Part shown: positions 24,201 through 32,243 of the stretch, one piece after another | Numbering within the stretch: the stretch's first letter is position 1 | Layout of the letters: every line of letters starts with the position of its first letter | Source: Galbula dea | Taxonomy: Eukaryota; Chordata; Aves; Piciformes; Galbulidae | DNA length: 64,000 nt | Assembly (NCBI GenBank): GCA_013399015.1 | Contig: VWZX01002921.1 | Span: 743,185-807,184, forward strand | Reading direction: 5' to 3' | Made by a program: the position numbers and the translations under genes | The notes under the pieces: generated by a model | Seen by the model: only the letters and a program-made list of their open reading frames with translations | The model's database searches: none | Told to the model about the DNA's origin: nothing

Positions 24201-24394
24201 TTTGCTCAGACAGTGTCAGACAACCAGAGGCATGTTCTTGCAATGGGACTTCAAGGATATTAACATCAAGGCATGAAGTAAGGAGTTACTCACAGCCTGG
24301 GGAAAAGAGTAATGTACCAGTGGAGACCACTGATGATACTGTTGAACTGGAATTCCTTCTCTCTGACAGCCTCAGGTTCTCTGAACAGCAGTAG
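3098..24394 (+). CDS. MALT1: MALT1 paracaspase, exons 3-17 (5' end outside window)
   Basis: MALT1 is the arginine-specific paracaspase and scaffold of the cytoplasmic CARD11-BCL10-MALT1 complex. It recruits TRAF6 and cleaves regulators to drive NF-kB signalling in lymphocytes. Fifteen exons with canonical GT-AG borders and matching phases give one open frame of about 709 residues, including the split first Gly. In order they encode Ig1, Ig2, a short linker, the caspase-like domain (catalytic His in YAGHGYEN, Cys in LLDMCRKR), Ig3 and a tail ending in a TRAF6 motif PVETTD. The exon sizes match human exons 3-17 as I remember them. The death domain (exons 1-2) lies upstream of the window. The product from Gly126 onward is about ten residues longer than human, mostly in the last exon. 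No frameshift or stop is seen. The two Arg self-cleavage positions known in human appear to be replaced (Trp and Gly). Identification is very secure. Confidence 0.98.
3803..3953 (+). CDS. MALT1: MALT1 exon 4 (Ig1, second half)
   Basis: The acceptor is TAATTCAG and the donor ATG|GTGAGT. Fifty codons plus one base encode the end of Ig1. The Ig signature is SDSGFYICRV (D-x-G-x-Y-x-C), followed by SRWARLDVCDLQ. The exon ends in phase 1 and joins the next exon through a Gly codon. The first Ig domain of MALT1 is part of its scaffold function. Confidence 0.96.
4086..4114. repeat. 11-bp perfect stem-loop in MALT1 intron 4
   Basis: ATGTATGCTGC and GCAGCATACAT are exact reverse complements around a seven-base loop (TCCATTT), about 135 bases downstream of MALT1 exon 4. 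Confidence 0.85.
5388..5488 (+). repeat. CR1 LINE 3' tail
   Basis: GGTTTGGACTAGATGATCTT, CCCTTCCAACTCCTAATATT and CTGTGGTTCTGTGATC are the diagnostic avian CR1 3' end with its short terminal repeats. The element is 5'-truncated, in sense orientation, in MALT1 intron 4. Confidence 0.88.
6155..6328 (+). repeat. CR1 LINE 3' fragment
   Basis: GAAGAGGCTGCCCAGGGAGG, then GTCCCTGGAGGTGTTTAAGA, GGTTGGACTTGATGATCTTA and GAGGTCTCTTCTAATC are standard CR1 3' sequence. It sits about 90 bases upstream of MALT1 exon 5, close to its pyrimidine tract. Confidence 0.88.
6420..6598 (+). CDS. MALT1: MALT1 exon 5 (Ig2, first part)
   Basis: The acceptor is CTTTTAAAG after a long T-rich tract and the donor is ACG|GTAAGT. 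It encodes 59 full codons: a linker, then the start of Ig2 with CIQPQPQNLMVGDALVLEC and IPRYQWFRNGFPLE. These show the Ig2 Cys and core Trp and match the human order. The linker before Ig2 (SLVGLPKNK) is shorter than human and diverged. Confidence 0.95.
7184..7280 (+). CDS. MALT1: MALT1 exon 6 (Ig2, second part)
   Basis: The acceptor is TTATCTAG and the donor is ATAG|GTAAGG. It encodes 32 codons plus one base, with VTYVDVEHQGTYWCHVFND giving the closing Ig2 motif G-x-Y-x-C. It ends in phase 1, which sets up the following run of phase-1 mini-exons. Confidence 0.96.
8006..8038 (+). CDS. MALT1: MALT1 exon 7 (33-nt mini-exon, alternatively spliced in mammals)
   Basis: The acceptor is AACACAAG and the donor GAAG|GTAAAG. 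The 33 bases encode GRKAMAVECTE across the splice junctions, against human GRTDEAVECTE (residues 309-319). In mammals this is the exon that separates isoform MALT1A (included) from MALT1B (skipped). It is phase 1-1, so skipping keeps the frame. The acceptor CAAG and its broken pyrimidine tract look weak, which fits regulated use, but usage in birds is inferred. Confidence 0.9.
8980..9015. repeat. Perfect 18-bp tandem duplication
   Basis: The unit TTCCTTATTCATTCAAGC occurs twice in a row without mismatch, in MALT1 intron 7. It is a recent local duplication. Confidence 0.9.
9304..9330 (+). CDS. MALT1: MALT1 exon 8 (27-nt mini-exon)
   Basis: The acceptor is TTCTTCACAG and the donor is GAAG|GTAAGT, a consensus donor. 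The nine codons (E)DLSDLHKE correspond in position and length to human DELNNLGHP. The exon is phase 1-1. It was recognised from its place in the gene, its length and its borders, since the peptide is too short for similarity alone. Confidence 0.82.
9953..9988 (+). CDS. MALT1: MALT1 exon 9 (36- or 33-nt mini-exon, NAGNAG acceptor)
   Basis: The exon encodes (A)DQQEQSNCRPV, aligned with human DNKEQTTDQPL. Two acceptors stand in tandem, CAAG ending at 9952 and CAG ending at 9955. The start is therefore 9953 or 9956, and the two forms differ by one Ala. The downstream CAG gives the human length and is the stronger site, so 9956 may be the main start. The donor is GTTG|GTAAGT. The phase is 1-1. Confidence 0.82.
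11131..11204. repeat. 29-bp tandem repeat, ~2.5 copies
   Basis: ATATTCTTATCAGTATCCTT plus a nine-base CTCATA end is repeated at 11131-11159 and 11160-11188. A diverged partial third copy begins at 11189. It is a minisatellite in MALT1 intron 9. Confidence 0.88.
11816..12019 (+). CDS. MALT1: MALT1 exon 10 (start of caspase-like domain)
   Basis: The acceptor is CCTTTGCAG and the donor is TATG|GTAAGA. It encodes DKVALLIGNMSYWNHPQLK followed by VDVYELTNLLRQLDFKVVS and DEFLLLLDKGVY. This is the first beta-alpha unit of the clan CD (caspase) fold and is nearly identical to human MALT1. Confidence 0.97.
12020..16089 (+). other. MALT1: MALT1 intron 10
   Basis: About 4.1 kb, the largest intron of MALT1 seen whole apart from no others of comparable size. 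Apart from a CR1 tail near 13.0 kb I see only unique AT-rich sequence and chance open frames. Confidence 0.85.
13018..13086 (+). repeat. CR1 LINE 3' tail
   Basis: GGGCTTGGAACTAGATGATC, TTTAAGATCCCTTCCAACCC and CCTATGATTCTAAGA form a short, 5'-truncated CR1 end in MALT1 intron 10. Confidence 0.85.
16090..16267 (+). CDS. MALT1: MALT1 exon 11 (catalytic His and Cys)
   Basis: The acceptor is AACTCTCAG and the donor is AAAG|GTATGA. It encodes the active site. The His is in YYAGHGYENYGNSF (His codon 16110-16112, human His415) and the nucleophile is in NVFLLDMCRKR (Cys codon 16257-16259, human Cys464). Both are intact, so the protease is predicted to be active. Confidence 0.97.
17032..17080 (-). 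repeat. CR1 LINE 3' tail fragment (antisense)
   Basis: ACTGGTTGAGGTTGGAAAGG followed by AACTCTGGAGGTCATCTGGT is the reverse complement of the CR1 3' end. It is a short, degraded piece in MALT1 intron 11. Confidence 0.7.
17708..17782 (+). CDS. MALT1: MALT1 exon 12 (caspase-like domain)
   Basis: The acceptor is TTATTGCAG and the donor is CAAC|GTAAGG. It encodes NEYDDTILILDALKVTANI then VFGYA. The acidic NEYDD segment corresponds to the human NDYDD segment, next to the pocket that gives MALT1 its Arg preference. Confidence 0.96.
18838..18965 (+). CDS. MALT1: MALT1 exon 13 (caspase-like domain)
   Basis: The acceptor is CTCATAG and the donor is GAAG|GTGAAC. It encodes CQGAEAFEIQQSGLANGIF, then MKFLKDRLLEDKKVTVLLD and EVAE. 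It matches the human paracaspase core almost residue for residue (human has QHSGLANG). Confidence 0.97.
20009..20062 (-). repeat. CR1 LINE 3' tail fragment (antisense)
   Basis: ATCACAGACTGGTTGAAGTT then GGAAAGGACCTTCTGGAG is an antisense CR1 end in MALT1 intron 13, about 200 bases before exon 14. Confidence 0.72.
20256..20405 (+). CDS. MALT1: MALT1 exon 14 (end of caspase domain, Ig3 linker)
   Basis: The acceptor is TATTTTTAG and the donor is CATG|GTATAG. It encodes DMGKCHLTKGKQALEIRSS, LSEKRALTDPIQ and, after a variable stretch, NLQWAKAH. The Trp of NLQW is the residue (human Trp580) that links the protease and Ig3 domains and forms the allosteric pocket. Confidence 0.97.
20738..20818 (+). 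repeat. CR1 LINE 3' tail
   Basis: CCTGCCAGGCAGGGGGGTTG, GAACTAGATGATCTTTAAGG, TCCCTTCCAACTCTGG and ATTCTGTGATTCTAA form a well-preserved CR1 end in MALT1 intron 14. Confidence 0.9.
21920..22077 (+). CDS. MALT1: MALT1 exon 15 (Ig3)
   Basis: The acceptor is GTATTTGCAG and the donor is CTC|GTAAGT. It encodes ELPESMYLEF, CGVQIQLGFAAEFSNVMII and VTDFAL of the C-terminal Ig domain. It ends in phase 0. Confidence 0.97.
22199..22302. repeat. Long imperfect inverted repeat in MALT1 intron 15
   Basis: The left arm CTGCTTTGGGCTGGAGCA (22231-22248) pairs with TGCTCCAGCCTAAACCAG (22272-22289) with two mismatches. Inside them, ACCGA (22251-22255) pairs with TCGGT (22262-22266). Outside, ACATGAGTGTGT pairs roughly with ACACACACATGT. 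A second small palindrome GTGTCTGTGCAGACAC sits at 22207-22222. The whole could fold into a branched hairpin of about 100 bases. It could be a small palindromic element or a structured RNA; its function is unknown. Confidence 0.75.
23040..23165 (+). CDS. MALT1: MALT1 exon 16 (Ig3, ubiquitin Lys and TRAF6 site)
   Basis: The acceptor is TTTGTAACAG and the donor is AAG|GTTAGC. It has 42 codons in phase 0-0. It keeps the Lys of DPKEANKG (codon 23058-23060, human mono-ubiquitination site Lys644) and the Glu of TPEETGSY (23085-23087, human TRAF6 site Glu653). Confidence 0.97.
23930..24394 (+). CDS. MALT1: MALT1 exon 17 (end of Ig3 and C-terminal tail, stop)
   Basis: The acceptor is TCTTTTGCAG after a long C/T tract, and the stop is TAG at 24392-24394. 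The first part (EHLVFTVCLHYEY, KEVNVGKPLIAKL) closes Ig3. The Cys/His/Ser-rich tail is diverged and about ten residues longer than human. The TRAF6-binding motif PVETTD is kept at 24317-24334 (human Glu806 site). The human self-cleavage sequence HCSR|T is represented by SCNG|T here (Gly codon 24245-24247). Confidence 0.96.
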   Translation, partial: EHLVFTVCLHYEYPGIEDTMDERKEVNVGKPLIAKLGLHHGFKNSNCLQTCCMAKNPLHNQIESSPAATKYYVPSHCQPHSCPGIYHPNRICSDSVRQPEACSCNGTSRILTSRHEVRSYSQPGEKSNVPVETTDDTVELEFLLSDSLRFSEQQ

Positions 24395-26515
24395 CTGCCA
24401 TGTGTTCAGAGCATCGACCTCGAACAGGGGGCCTTCCACAACTGCTGTCCATCTTCTGGAGTTTGGGGGCTTCAGGACAAAGGGACTGGAGAGTCCAGAG
24501 GTGGTACTGGGAATAAGGTCATGGTGAAAATTTTTCAGATCCAGAGGAACAAAACTGGACTGATAGATTTAGGAATGAAAAAGGCATGATTTTTTTTTTC
24601 TTCTACTATTTGATGTTTGATAGAGGGAAAAAAACCTGAGCTTCTCAGAATTTCCTATTCCATTCTCTGGCAGTCGAGCAGCCAACAAGCAGAAGCAGTC
24701 ATGTACTTCTGGGAGGAGGCTGCCTGTCTCTGTTGGGGGGTGAATGCATAAAAGCCTGGCTGTGGTGTCACAGTTTCTCTTGAGAAAAGAGCAAAGCCTT
24801 GGATCCTCCCAGCAGCTTCTCCAGTACCTGTTGGAGTTACAAGATTTTCTGTAAATGTATTTTTCATAAATCTTCTGTTTTCAGAGAGAAGTTGCTCATT
24901 CTATACAAAAACAAGATAAACGTATAGCTATCAGAGGAAAAAATGTTGATGGAATTAAGCAGGAAAATGAATCTCCATGTCTTGTCTGATTTAACAGGAT
25001 TTTTAAGATTCCTTTAGCCCCAACATGATAAATATACCTTTTTCTCTTCTGTTTAAGAAAGCTACAAATCGTTGGAAGAAGCAAAGTCACAGATTCATGC
25101 TGCAGTGGATTGTTCTTATGATGCTCTTTCTCTTAATATCACACTTAACATGTTTGCTGATCTGGCTTCTGGAAAGGAGATCTTTTCATGTTCTGGAAGA
25201 ACACTAAATGGAAACGTGATGGAAAAGTACCCATTGATAACAAGCAAAGTATTGTGTAGTTAGACTCACAGTAAGACATGCTGAAGGCTAGAAATGAATG
25301 GGTAAGATGAGGCAATACTTTGGGGTTCTTCAGCCTGAAGCACAAGGTTGGTGTTCCTGGACACCAGATAGAGCTTTTCTGTGGTGGTTTTAAAAACCAA
25401 ACAAACCCAAACCTTACTCAGTTGTTTTCCAGGCCAGATGAATTTATATTCATTCCAATAAGAATGCTAAACTACCCCAAAACCAAGGTAAAGCTTCCAG
25501 CATACACAAGCTTACAAAAGAGAGAGCAACTTTAAATGCAGTCTGCCAAAGGTGAGGGCCACTTGCTTTGTGTCATGACCTGAAGCTTCCTACATAAGCC
25601 CTGCATGGGTGTGCTTGCTCTGGAGCTCAGAGATGGAGTTCACCTCTCCATAGACTGGATACCAGAAGTAAGCTGGGCTACTGGGTCCTTTTAGCCTCTG
25701 AATCCCACCACCTCTCTGTTGAAGGCAGAGGCACAGGCGTCTTCTGGAGACAGCTGATCCTCTACTGAAAGGCAAATGAGCTCCTTTCACATGATGCTTT
25801 GTTGCTTTGTTGAACAAAGGGAAGAGAGAGATGTAGCTTGGGCTAGCTGCCATGCTTTTTATGTAAAGCAAGATGTATTGGTCTGTGTTCAGAAAGGGCA
25901 CTTTTGATCACCAAACTGCTTTGCCCATTCAGGTTGAATAGATTGGCTAAAAAAAGATACATTATTTTTTCAAATATTTGGTTTTCTTTCAAAATACTGA
26001 AGAGTCTGTGACTTGCCTGTGTGTAACACTGATGGTTTTTTAGGTCTTTAAAAGTCTTGATGCTTTGAAAGCATGAAAATATCAGGGTGTGAGGTAATTA
26101 CGATTCAAGGGAGTTTTCGGATGTGGGTGGTAGCCTCTGCCCTGGTGATATTGATCAGCAGTATTGCTTTAGTTAAGATCCCCATCATGAAATCATTTTT
26201 TACTTTAGAAAAATTATTGTAGTGTTTTTCATGAAGTAGGTAGCAAAAAATAACAATGTCCTTGTTGTGGTGGACAAACCAGTTTAAACCTTCGGCTGAG
26301 AGTGCTGCTTTCTGGTGGGATCTGCTAATCTTACAGTGTGTTGGCTGGACACTGACACTGAGGGAGGTGTTGTATGTGGTCATAACTAGTTTCAGATGGG
26401 AATGTTAATGCATCATTAACTAGATCTGTTCATCTTCAAGTTCATCTATGCTGAAAAGTTGATATTTGTACGTGGATGTTCATGTGGTTATTTCCAGTAT
26501 GACAGACATGCTTGA

Positions 26516-26521
26516 AATAAA
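26516..26521 (+). terminator. MALT1: Proximal MALT1 poly(A) signal AATAAA
   Basis: A canonical AATAAA lies in the MALT1 3' UTR, followed within 50 bases by T-rich sequence. It could give a slightly shorter 3' UTR than the next signal. Confidence 0.5.
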
Positions 26522-26747
26522 CTGCAAATGAGCTTCAGTTTCTGATTTTTCTCCTTTCTCCTGGAGAGTATTAAGTAGTGAAATATTTATTGATGAATGA
26601 GATGTACCTGTGCATTAACTTGCTTGTGCAGTGGACGTATAACTGAAAAATTATAGCTTGAGACACAGTCTAGTACTGTAATTATTATCTAATACTTTGT
26701 TACAGTTTCATAGTTTGTATAAAAGCTTATTCTGTTTCTCACTGTGT

Positions 26748-26753
26748 AATAAA
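26748..26753 (+). terminator. MALT1: Distal MALT1 poly(A) signal AATAAA
   Basis: A canonical AATAAA is followed by CCCTTGCCCACAAAACAA and then a T/GT-containing stretch (TATCTGTGCCTATGTAGTTTT), which is a good cleavage context. This is the most likely end of the MALT1 transcript. A third AATAAA lies at 26843-26848. Confidence 0.65.
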
Positions 26754-29161
26754 CCCTTGCCCACAAAACAATATATCTGTGCCTATGTAGTTTTCTACTG
26801 CTCCTAGTTTACAAAGCCCAAAGCTTTATTAAAAAAAAGTATAATAAAATAATTTCCTTAACAAAAAAGAATGGGAAATCTGAATCCTGAGCTTTAATTC
26901 AAATTAAACAGCTGCACCCTGGGCCCATGCAGGTTTCTCAAACTACGCACTTCAAAGATTATTTTTACAGGTTTATGTACCTCCTACCTTCTGATAACCC
27001 AACTCTGCTGCTGGCTGAACCTAAGTGACCCTTCTCCATCCCCTCACAGATATCCCAAGGAGTTTCGGTGATGCTTTGTCCCTTTCCTTGGGAATTGTTG
27101 ATGAAGGAAGGATGCAATTATTAAACCTTAGAAGCTGCCCTGAGGAAGGCAGGGGAGCTCACTAACTCTTGTTTGCTTGTCTGTTTGAAGGTGCATGGGA
27201 AGAGCTGGGAGCAGCAGGCTGATGGGTGAGTAACTGCCTCCCAGCATGGTTTACCCTGACTGTGGGCAGTCAGCTGGTGCCTTCTAGTGGATTGGCTGGT
27301 AGCACTTGGCAAGTTCCTGCTGCCAGAGAGGTCTAACATACAACCATTAGTTCTCAGGTTTAGTACACGGTCTGATGGTACACAGAGCCTTTTCAGCCTA
27401 GGTGGGAACCGATTAACCTTTGAGGATCTATATCTAAGATGCTTGAAAAGTATCTGTTTATGAACACGGTAAAGAGAACGTCACAGAACTGTAGAGATTG
27501 GAGAGGCACTTGTGCAAATGAACTGACAAAACTACCTGTGGCAGTAGGGTCTGTGGAGGAAAACTCTAATCACTCTCAACCCTCTTTAAAAGAAAATGGT
27601 GATGGAAAAGCATTTTCTTATTGCATCGCTGCCTTTAATTGTTTTTATCATTAGTGTTAAGGGTGAAATACTCTGGTGCTGAAGGGCAAGCTGCAAGAGG
27701 CATCCATTTCCTCTGGCCCATGTCCAGGAAAGCACTTTAAAAGTTCAGCGTACATAAATTAAGTCAATATTTAAATCCCGTTGAAATCAGTGGGATTAAA
27801 ATCCATGACTAAACCTAGGCATTTATTAAAGCTCTCTCTGGCTTGCAGTGCCCTTTCTGAACCGCAGCCTTAGTAGGAAGGGTTTTGCAGTTGTGCCTGA
27901 GTCTGTCCTAGTGCGCTGTTAACCATTTGTCACACACTGCAGGAGCATCAGAACTGTCGTTGCATCACGAAGGCACCAATTAGCCAGAACATCGTTGTGG
28001 AGCTCAAGTTGACCCTAGTTAGAAGTATTAACTGATAATAATTCTCTGACCTTATTTTTGGCACAGCTGAGATCTGAAGCCTTCTTGAAGTAGAGATAAT
28101 CAGCTGGGTTGCACCGTTTAACACTAGAGGTCACAGAAACCAGTGGATTTCATACCTAGTGTTGAGACTCTGGGAAGATGGTAGCCAGATACCATGGGAA
28201 GAGTCATATCCTCGTTCTAGTTCAGGTAATGCTTTGTATTAGTGGAGTTTTTAAAGTTTTCTTTGCCCAGGATGAGACTTTCTTGCTTCTCTCAAAATGC
28301 AATTATTGGACCAGCAGGAGGTATTTGAATAGTGCCCTCATTTGACTTGCTCAAACCATTTCCTTTTGCCGTCCAATCACAGCACTGTTTTACTGGATTG
28401 GAGAAATACCTTCCGCAGAAATGGTAGCAGTGAATTTACCTTTTCTGTCTACCTAAAGTTCTGCAACTACCTCCTAAGTAAAACAACCTTTTATCTTGAG
28501 AGTCCTCAAACTGTCTCTTTGGCTGCAGAAGACCATCTGCAATGTGTAACTCTTCACTAAGAGATTTTAAGGCTGGTTTTGCTGTCTCTGTAGTTACTGC
28601 TTTTGTTCATGCATCAACTACTTTTCCTCATTCTGCCAGCTAATTAACAGCTTTGACAGCTCTCACATACACAAAGCTTCAGGGCTATGTTCACCTTAAC
28701 ATACTCCTGGCTACTGTAAGTATAATGCATTTCAGTATTACTCCTTCCTTGCACTGAATTTTAATTCGGCAGAGGAAGATCTGCTCACTTTTTGGAGCAT
28801 GGCACTTTGAGATCCAGGGTGTTTGCTGTGACTCAGACATGGGTTTCGGGTATTGGCTGTGAGAGAAGGGGTTGGGGATTTTGGGAGTTTGGGGTTGGTT
28901 TGTTTGCTTTTTTCTTTAAAGTTTGATCATCCTTTTAGTTCAGTAAGTGCAGTAGTCTAGGAATGAGGAAGAGCACCTCCATTTTCTGGAAATTAAGCAG
29001 TTATTTTATTTCTAAGGTCCCATTGCTGCAATTTATTCATACCAGGCTTATTTGAAGAGCCAATAAGAAAAAATTCTGTCTCCTGTCCTTGTTGTCGTGC
29101 ACAGTGAACACGAGAACAGGATCCATGTGGGTGTGTGTTACCACAGCGACCAGCCTCTGCA

Positions 29162-29184
29162 CCTGCATCTGCAGCAGATGCAGG
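29162..29184. repeat. Near-perfect 23-bp palindrome
   Basis: CCTGCATCTGC and GCAGATGCAGG flank a single central A. It lies in the intergenic region, with no coding context. Confidence 0.85.
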
Positions 29185-29802
29185 GGGAAGTGACTAGGAC
29201 TTCCCCATCCGTTCTTCAGACAGAATCAGTCATTTGCTAGCACTCTGTGCTTGCATTTGTCAAAGTCAAGTGAAATTAGTATGGAAAGTCTTCAACCTGT
29301 TATGCAAATTACTTCACTACACATAAGATCAAACAGCTCTCAGATGTTTCCTGGGCTCTCTTATGACTGAATGTGGTGGTTAGGATTTATTTCACCTCTC
29401 TGAAGGTGAGCCAGCTCTACTTTCTGTCCTACAAAAGGATGCATGTTGGGCATGCAGGGTAGGACAGCAGGAGTTACCTTGTGGAGGTAGGCACCTCTCC
29501 CATTGATAACCATCAGGCATCCTAGAGACCTGGAGAAGCCTCCTCGGTCCAGCCTCTGCAGAGCTGAGACTGATTAATTCCCCTCTGAATGTGCTGGTTT
29601 TCAGTGCTGTAGGGATTTAAAGTGATCCCAGAATCCTCTGTTCACATCCTGTTGTCTTCATGCCTGTCTGCTTCTCTTTTCCCTCTTGTGTAATGCCAGT
29701 AGTACCCATGAAACCTGCCGCAGGACCAACCGAGAGTTGGTCCAGAGATTTTTGAAGAGCTGCTTTGAGATTGTGAGAGTGTACCAAATGTAATTTAGTA
29801 TT

Positions 29803-29826
29803 TGTGTGTGTGTGTGTGTGTGTGTC
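29803..29826. repeat. (TG)n microsatellite
   Basis: A run of about twelve TG dinucleotides lies in the region between the genes and is likely polymorphic. Confidence 0.95.
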
Positions 29827-32207
29827 TGTAAGTAACATTACAGTCTTTCAAGGAAGTGCAGAGTACCTGTAAAATAGTCATTTGCTGATTCTTGGTTTTG
29901 TAGGTTTTGCTTTATGCCTGTCTTAGTGATAGGCAGACAACTGCTGCAGACTCTGTTTCAGTGCTGCAAAGAAAACATTTTATTTGAAACACCCATTAGA
30001 TTATCAGCTCTGCTTTTAGTGAAAATAGTGGGTTCATTTTAATCAGAAAATAGCTGTGCTTCATGCCAAGCCCTTTACCTGTCCTGGCAGGCAGAGAACT
30101 GCAGCTGTTTCCACACTACATTGTAGTCACATAATTGATTTTTTGGTTGAAGGTGGAGCAGCGTTTACAGCCCATAAATTGGAGGTAGGACTTGTTATGT
30201 GTTACAGTGGGAGGCTAGTAACCTGTCATACTGTCTTCACTGCATAATACTGGTTATAACACAGCAGCACCCTCCTGTTGAAACACTTCCCTCTGATGGG
30301 ATAGAGGGGAGTGCGCTGTTTGCTAGCAGAATATTTATTTCTCCTTTTTTGGGGAGTGTTTCTTGGTGCTGTGGGGTCAGGTTAGGCAACTGTGAGCCTA
30401 ATAAAAGTAGTTTATAAATGTCAGTGAATATAGAGAAAAGAGAAGGCTCTATGTTTCTGTAGCCCTTCAGAATGAGTGGCACCACCCAGCTGGCATAAAA
30501 CTGGCAATGGACTCAGACCTGTGTCCACTGCCAGTCCTTGGCCTCTGTGGTACTGCTGCTCCTCTGGAAGCTGCTCTGACCTTGGGCTGAGGTCAGCAGG
30601 TCATGGCGAGCTCCCCAGGCCTCTCCTGGGCTTCTCCTCAGGTAGCTTTCAGAGGGGTGGAGAGACAGGTGCTTAATACTTTCCCACTGGCAATGCTGTC
30701 ATCTAATGAAGGACTTTGAAGGCACGAAAATTGTTGGTGCTAGAACTCACCCACCTGCTGGGAGCTGGCTTTTGTCAAGCATAGCAGGAGAAAAATGCCT
30801 GCAGAATTGCATGGTTAACAGAGAAACATGAGTGAAAGAAATACTTGTTTGAGTGCACAGAGATAATTAATTATTTTACATGATGAGCCAAAGTGATAAA
30901 TTAAATCTCCTTATCACCTACAGACATAAATTCTAAGGATGCTTTTTGAGGAACTCTGTAATCAGCTTAATTTAAAAATTAAGAAAATCTTTTTGTGCTA
31001 TAACTCTAAGGTACTGCATACTGTGTGTGTTTAGAAATATGAGGTTTGTGTGCACATACATGCTTTTTATACATCACATGAATCATTTTCATTTATCATA
31101 TATATGATTTTCATTCTTTTAAATGGACCTTAACACTGCAATATTTTCTCTTAAGGAAAGCATGGAAGATGTAAATGAGTTGTAGAGCGTCAGGAATCCA
31201 TTGCAAGCAATCACTTCCTCTCATGGTCTGTTTTTTAATTGCTGTCCTTTTACAGAATCCACACCTGTGCACCTAAATTTGTTAGTGCTGCCTTGAGCAC
31301 TGGTGGATTCAGCCAGCACCAGCACCGTTCCTTTCAAGAAGCCCCAGGACTCCTCTAGGTGATCTGTTTACCCACTGAGTTTCCAGGTTCTTTTTGCCAT
31401 TCTTTCTCCAGCCATAACTCTTCAGCACAACAGCAGGGTTCATGTTGCCCAGACCCTGTCCAAACTCCTGCTTGAGGGTTTGTGTGTCATCTTCTGCTTC
31501 TGGTGGATGTCTGACTGTTTGGCAGTGCAAGCCCTTGCCCTAAGGCTGCCCTGGAGACAGAGTTTCATCTGTGCTCCTCTGCAGTTAATGAATAGTTTTG
31601 ACACTTCCTAGTCTGTTTGGTGTTTCATGTTGATGTTAAATGGGATGGATGGAAGAGATTGCTTTTGATCTGGGCATATTCAGCTCAGATCTTCAGCACT
31701 ACCTGATCTACAATAAACTCCGAAACGTGTGTGGATCTCTTCAGTTTCCATTCACCGGTGGTCCTCCAAACTTGGCCTCTAGCTTTGGATTGATGTTTCT
31801 AAACTGAATTTCTCGGGGTTTTGGCTTCTATTAAGTTTTACAGCTGTTTGTGCAGTCATTCCTTCCCTGGGATGCAAAAAGGTATTTCTAGAGTGCAAAT
31901 TCTGCTTAGCACACAGCAGTTTTTATTTCAGTTCTCGTGTGAGAAAGTTATTGCTATTAAAACACTCCCTGAAGCAAGATCAATAAATTGGTCAGATTTA
32001 GACTGTATTACTGAGGTTCAGACTGGTTACTTTGCTGATTCTGAAGTTATTTATGATGATGACAAGAGCTAGTATTAAAAAAAAAAACCAACAAATTAGT
32101 AAGAAGCTTTTCTATCAAAAAACATTTCTGGCTGCTGCTGTGTTCTGCCAAAAACCATACTACTTGTGATGAAAAAATGCAATCAATATCTTCAACCCAA
32201 AAGCAAA

Positions 32208-32243
32208 TTTCTGGAAAGAAAATAGTTTCTGGAAAGAGAATAG
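32208..32243. repeat. 18-bp tandem duplication
   Basis: TTTCTGGAAAGAAAATAG is followed directly by TTTCTGGAAAGAGAATAG, with one difference between the copies. It is in the intergenic region. Confidence 0.88.

Larger units (their letters stand above)
24395..26770 (+). other. MALT1: MALT1 3' untranslated region
   Basis: About 2.4 kb of AT-rich, non-coding sequence follows the MALT1 stop. Short open frames inside it have no family resemblance. Its end is placed just after the second poly(A) signal. The length is inferred from the signals, not from transcript data. Confidence 0.7.

Noticed and set aside
25025..25207. 60-codon frame resembling a hydrophobic membrane segment
   Set aside because: It is in the MALT1 3' UTR, is short, and a second frame over the same bases is equally open. 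There is no sign that it is translated.
1..26770. Liver microRNA miR-122, which lies near this locus in human
   Set aside because: I looked for its mature sequence and found none. In human it lies upstream of ALPK2 and MALT1, outside the equivalent of this window.
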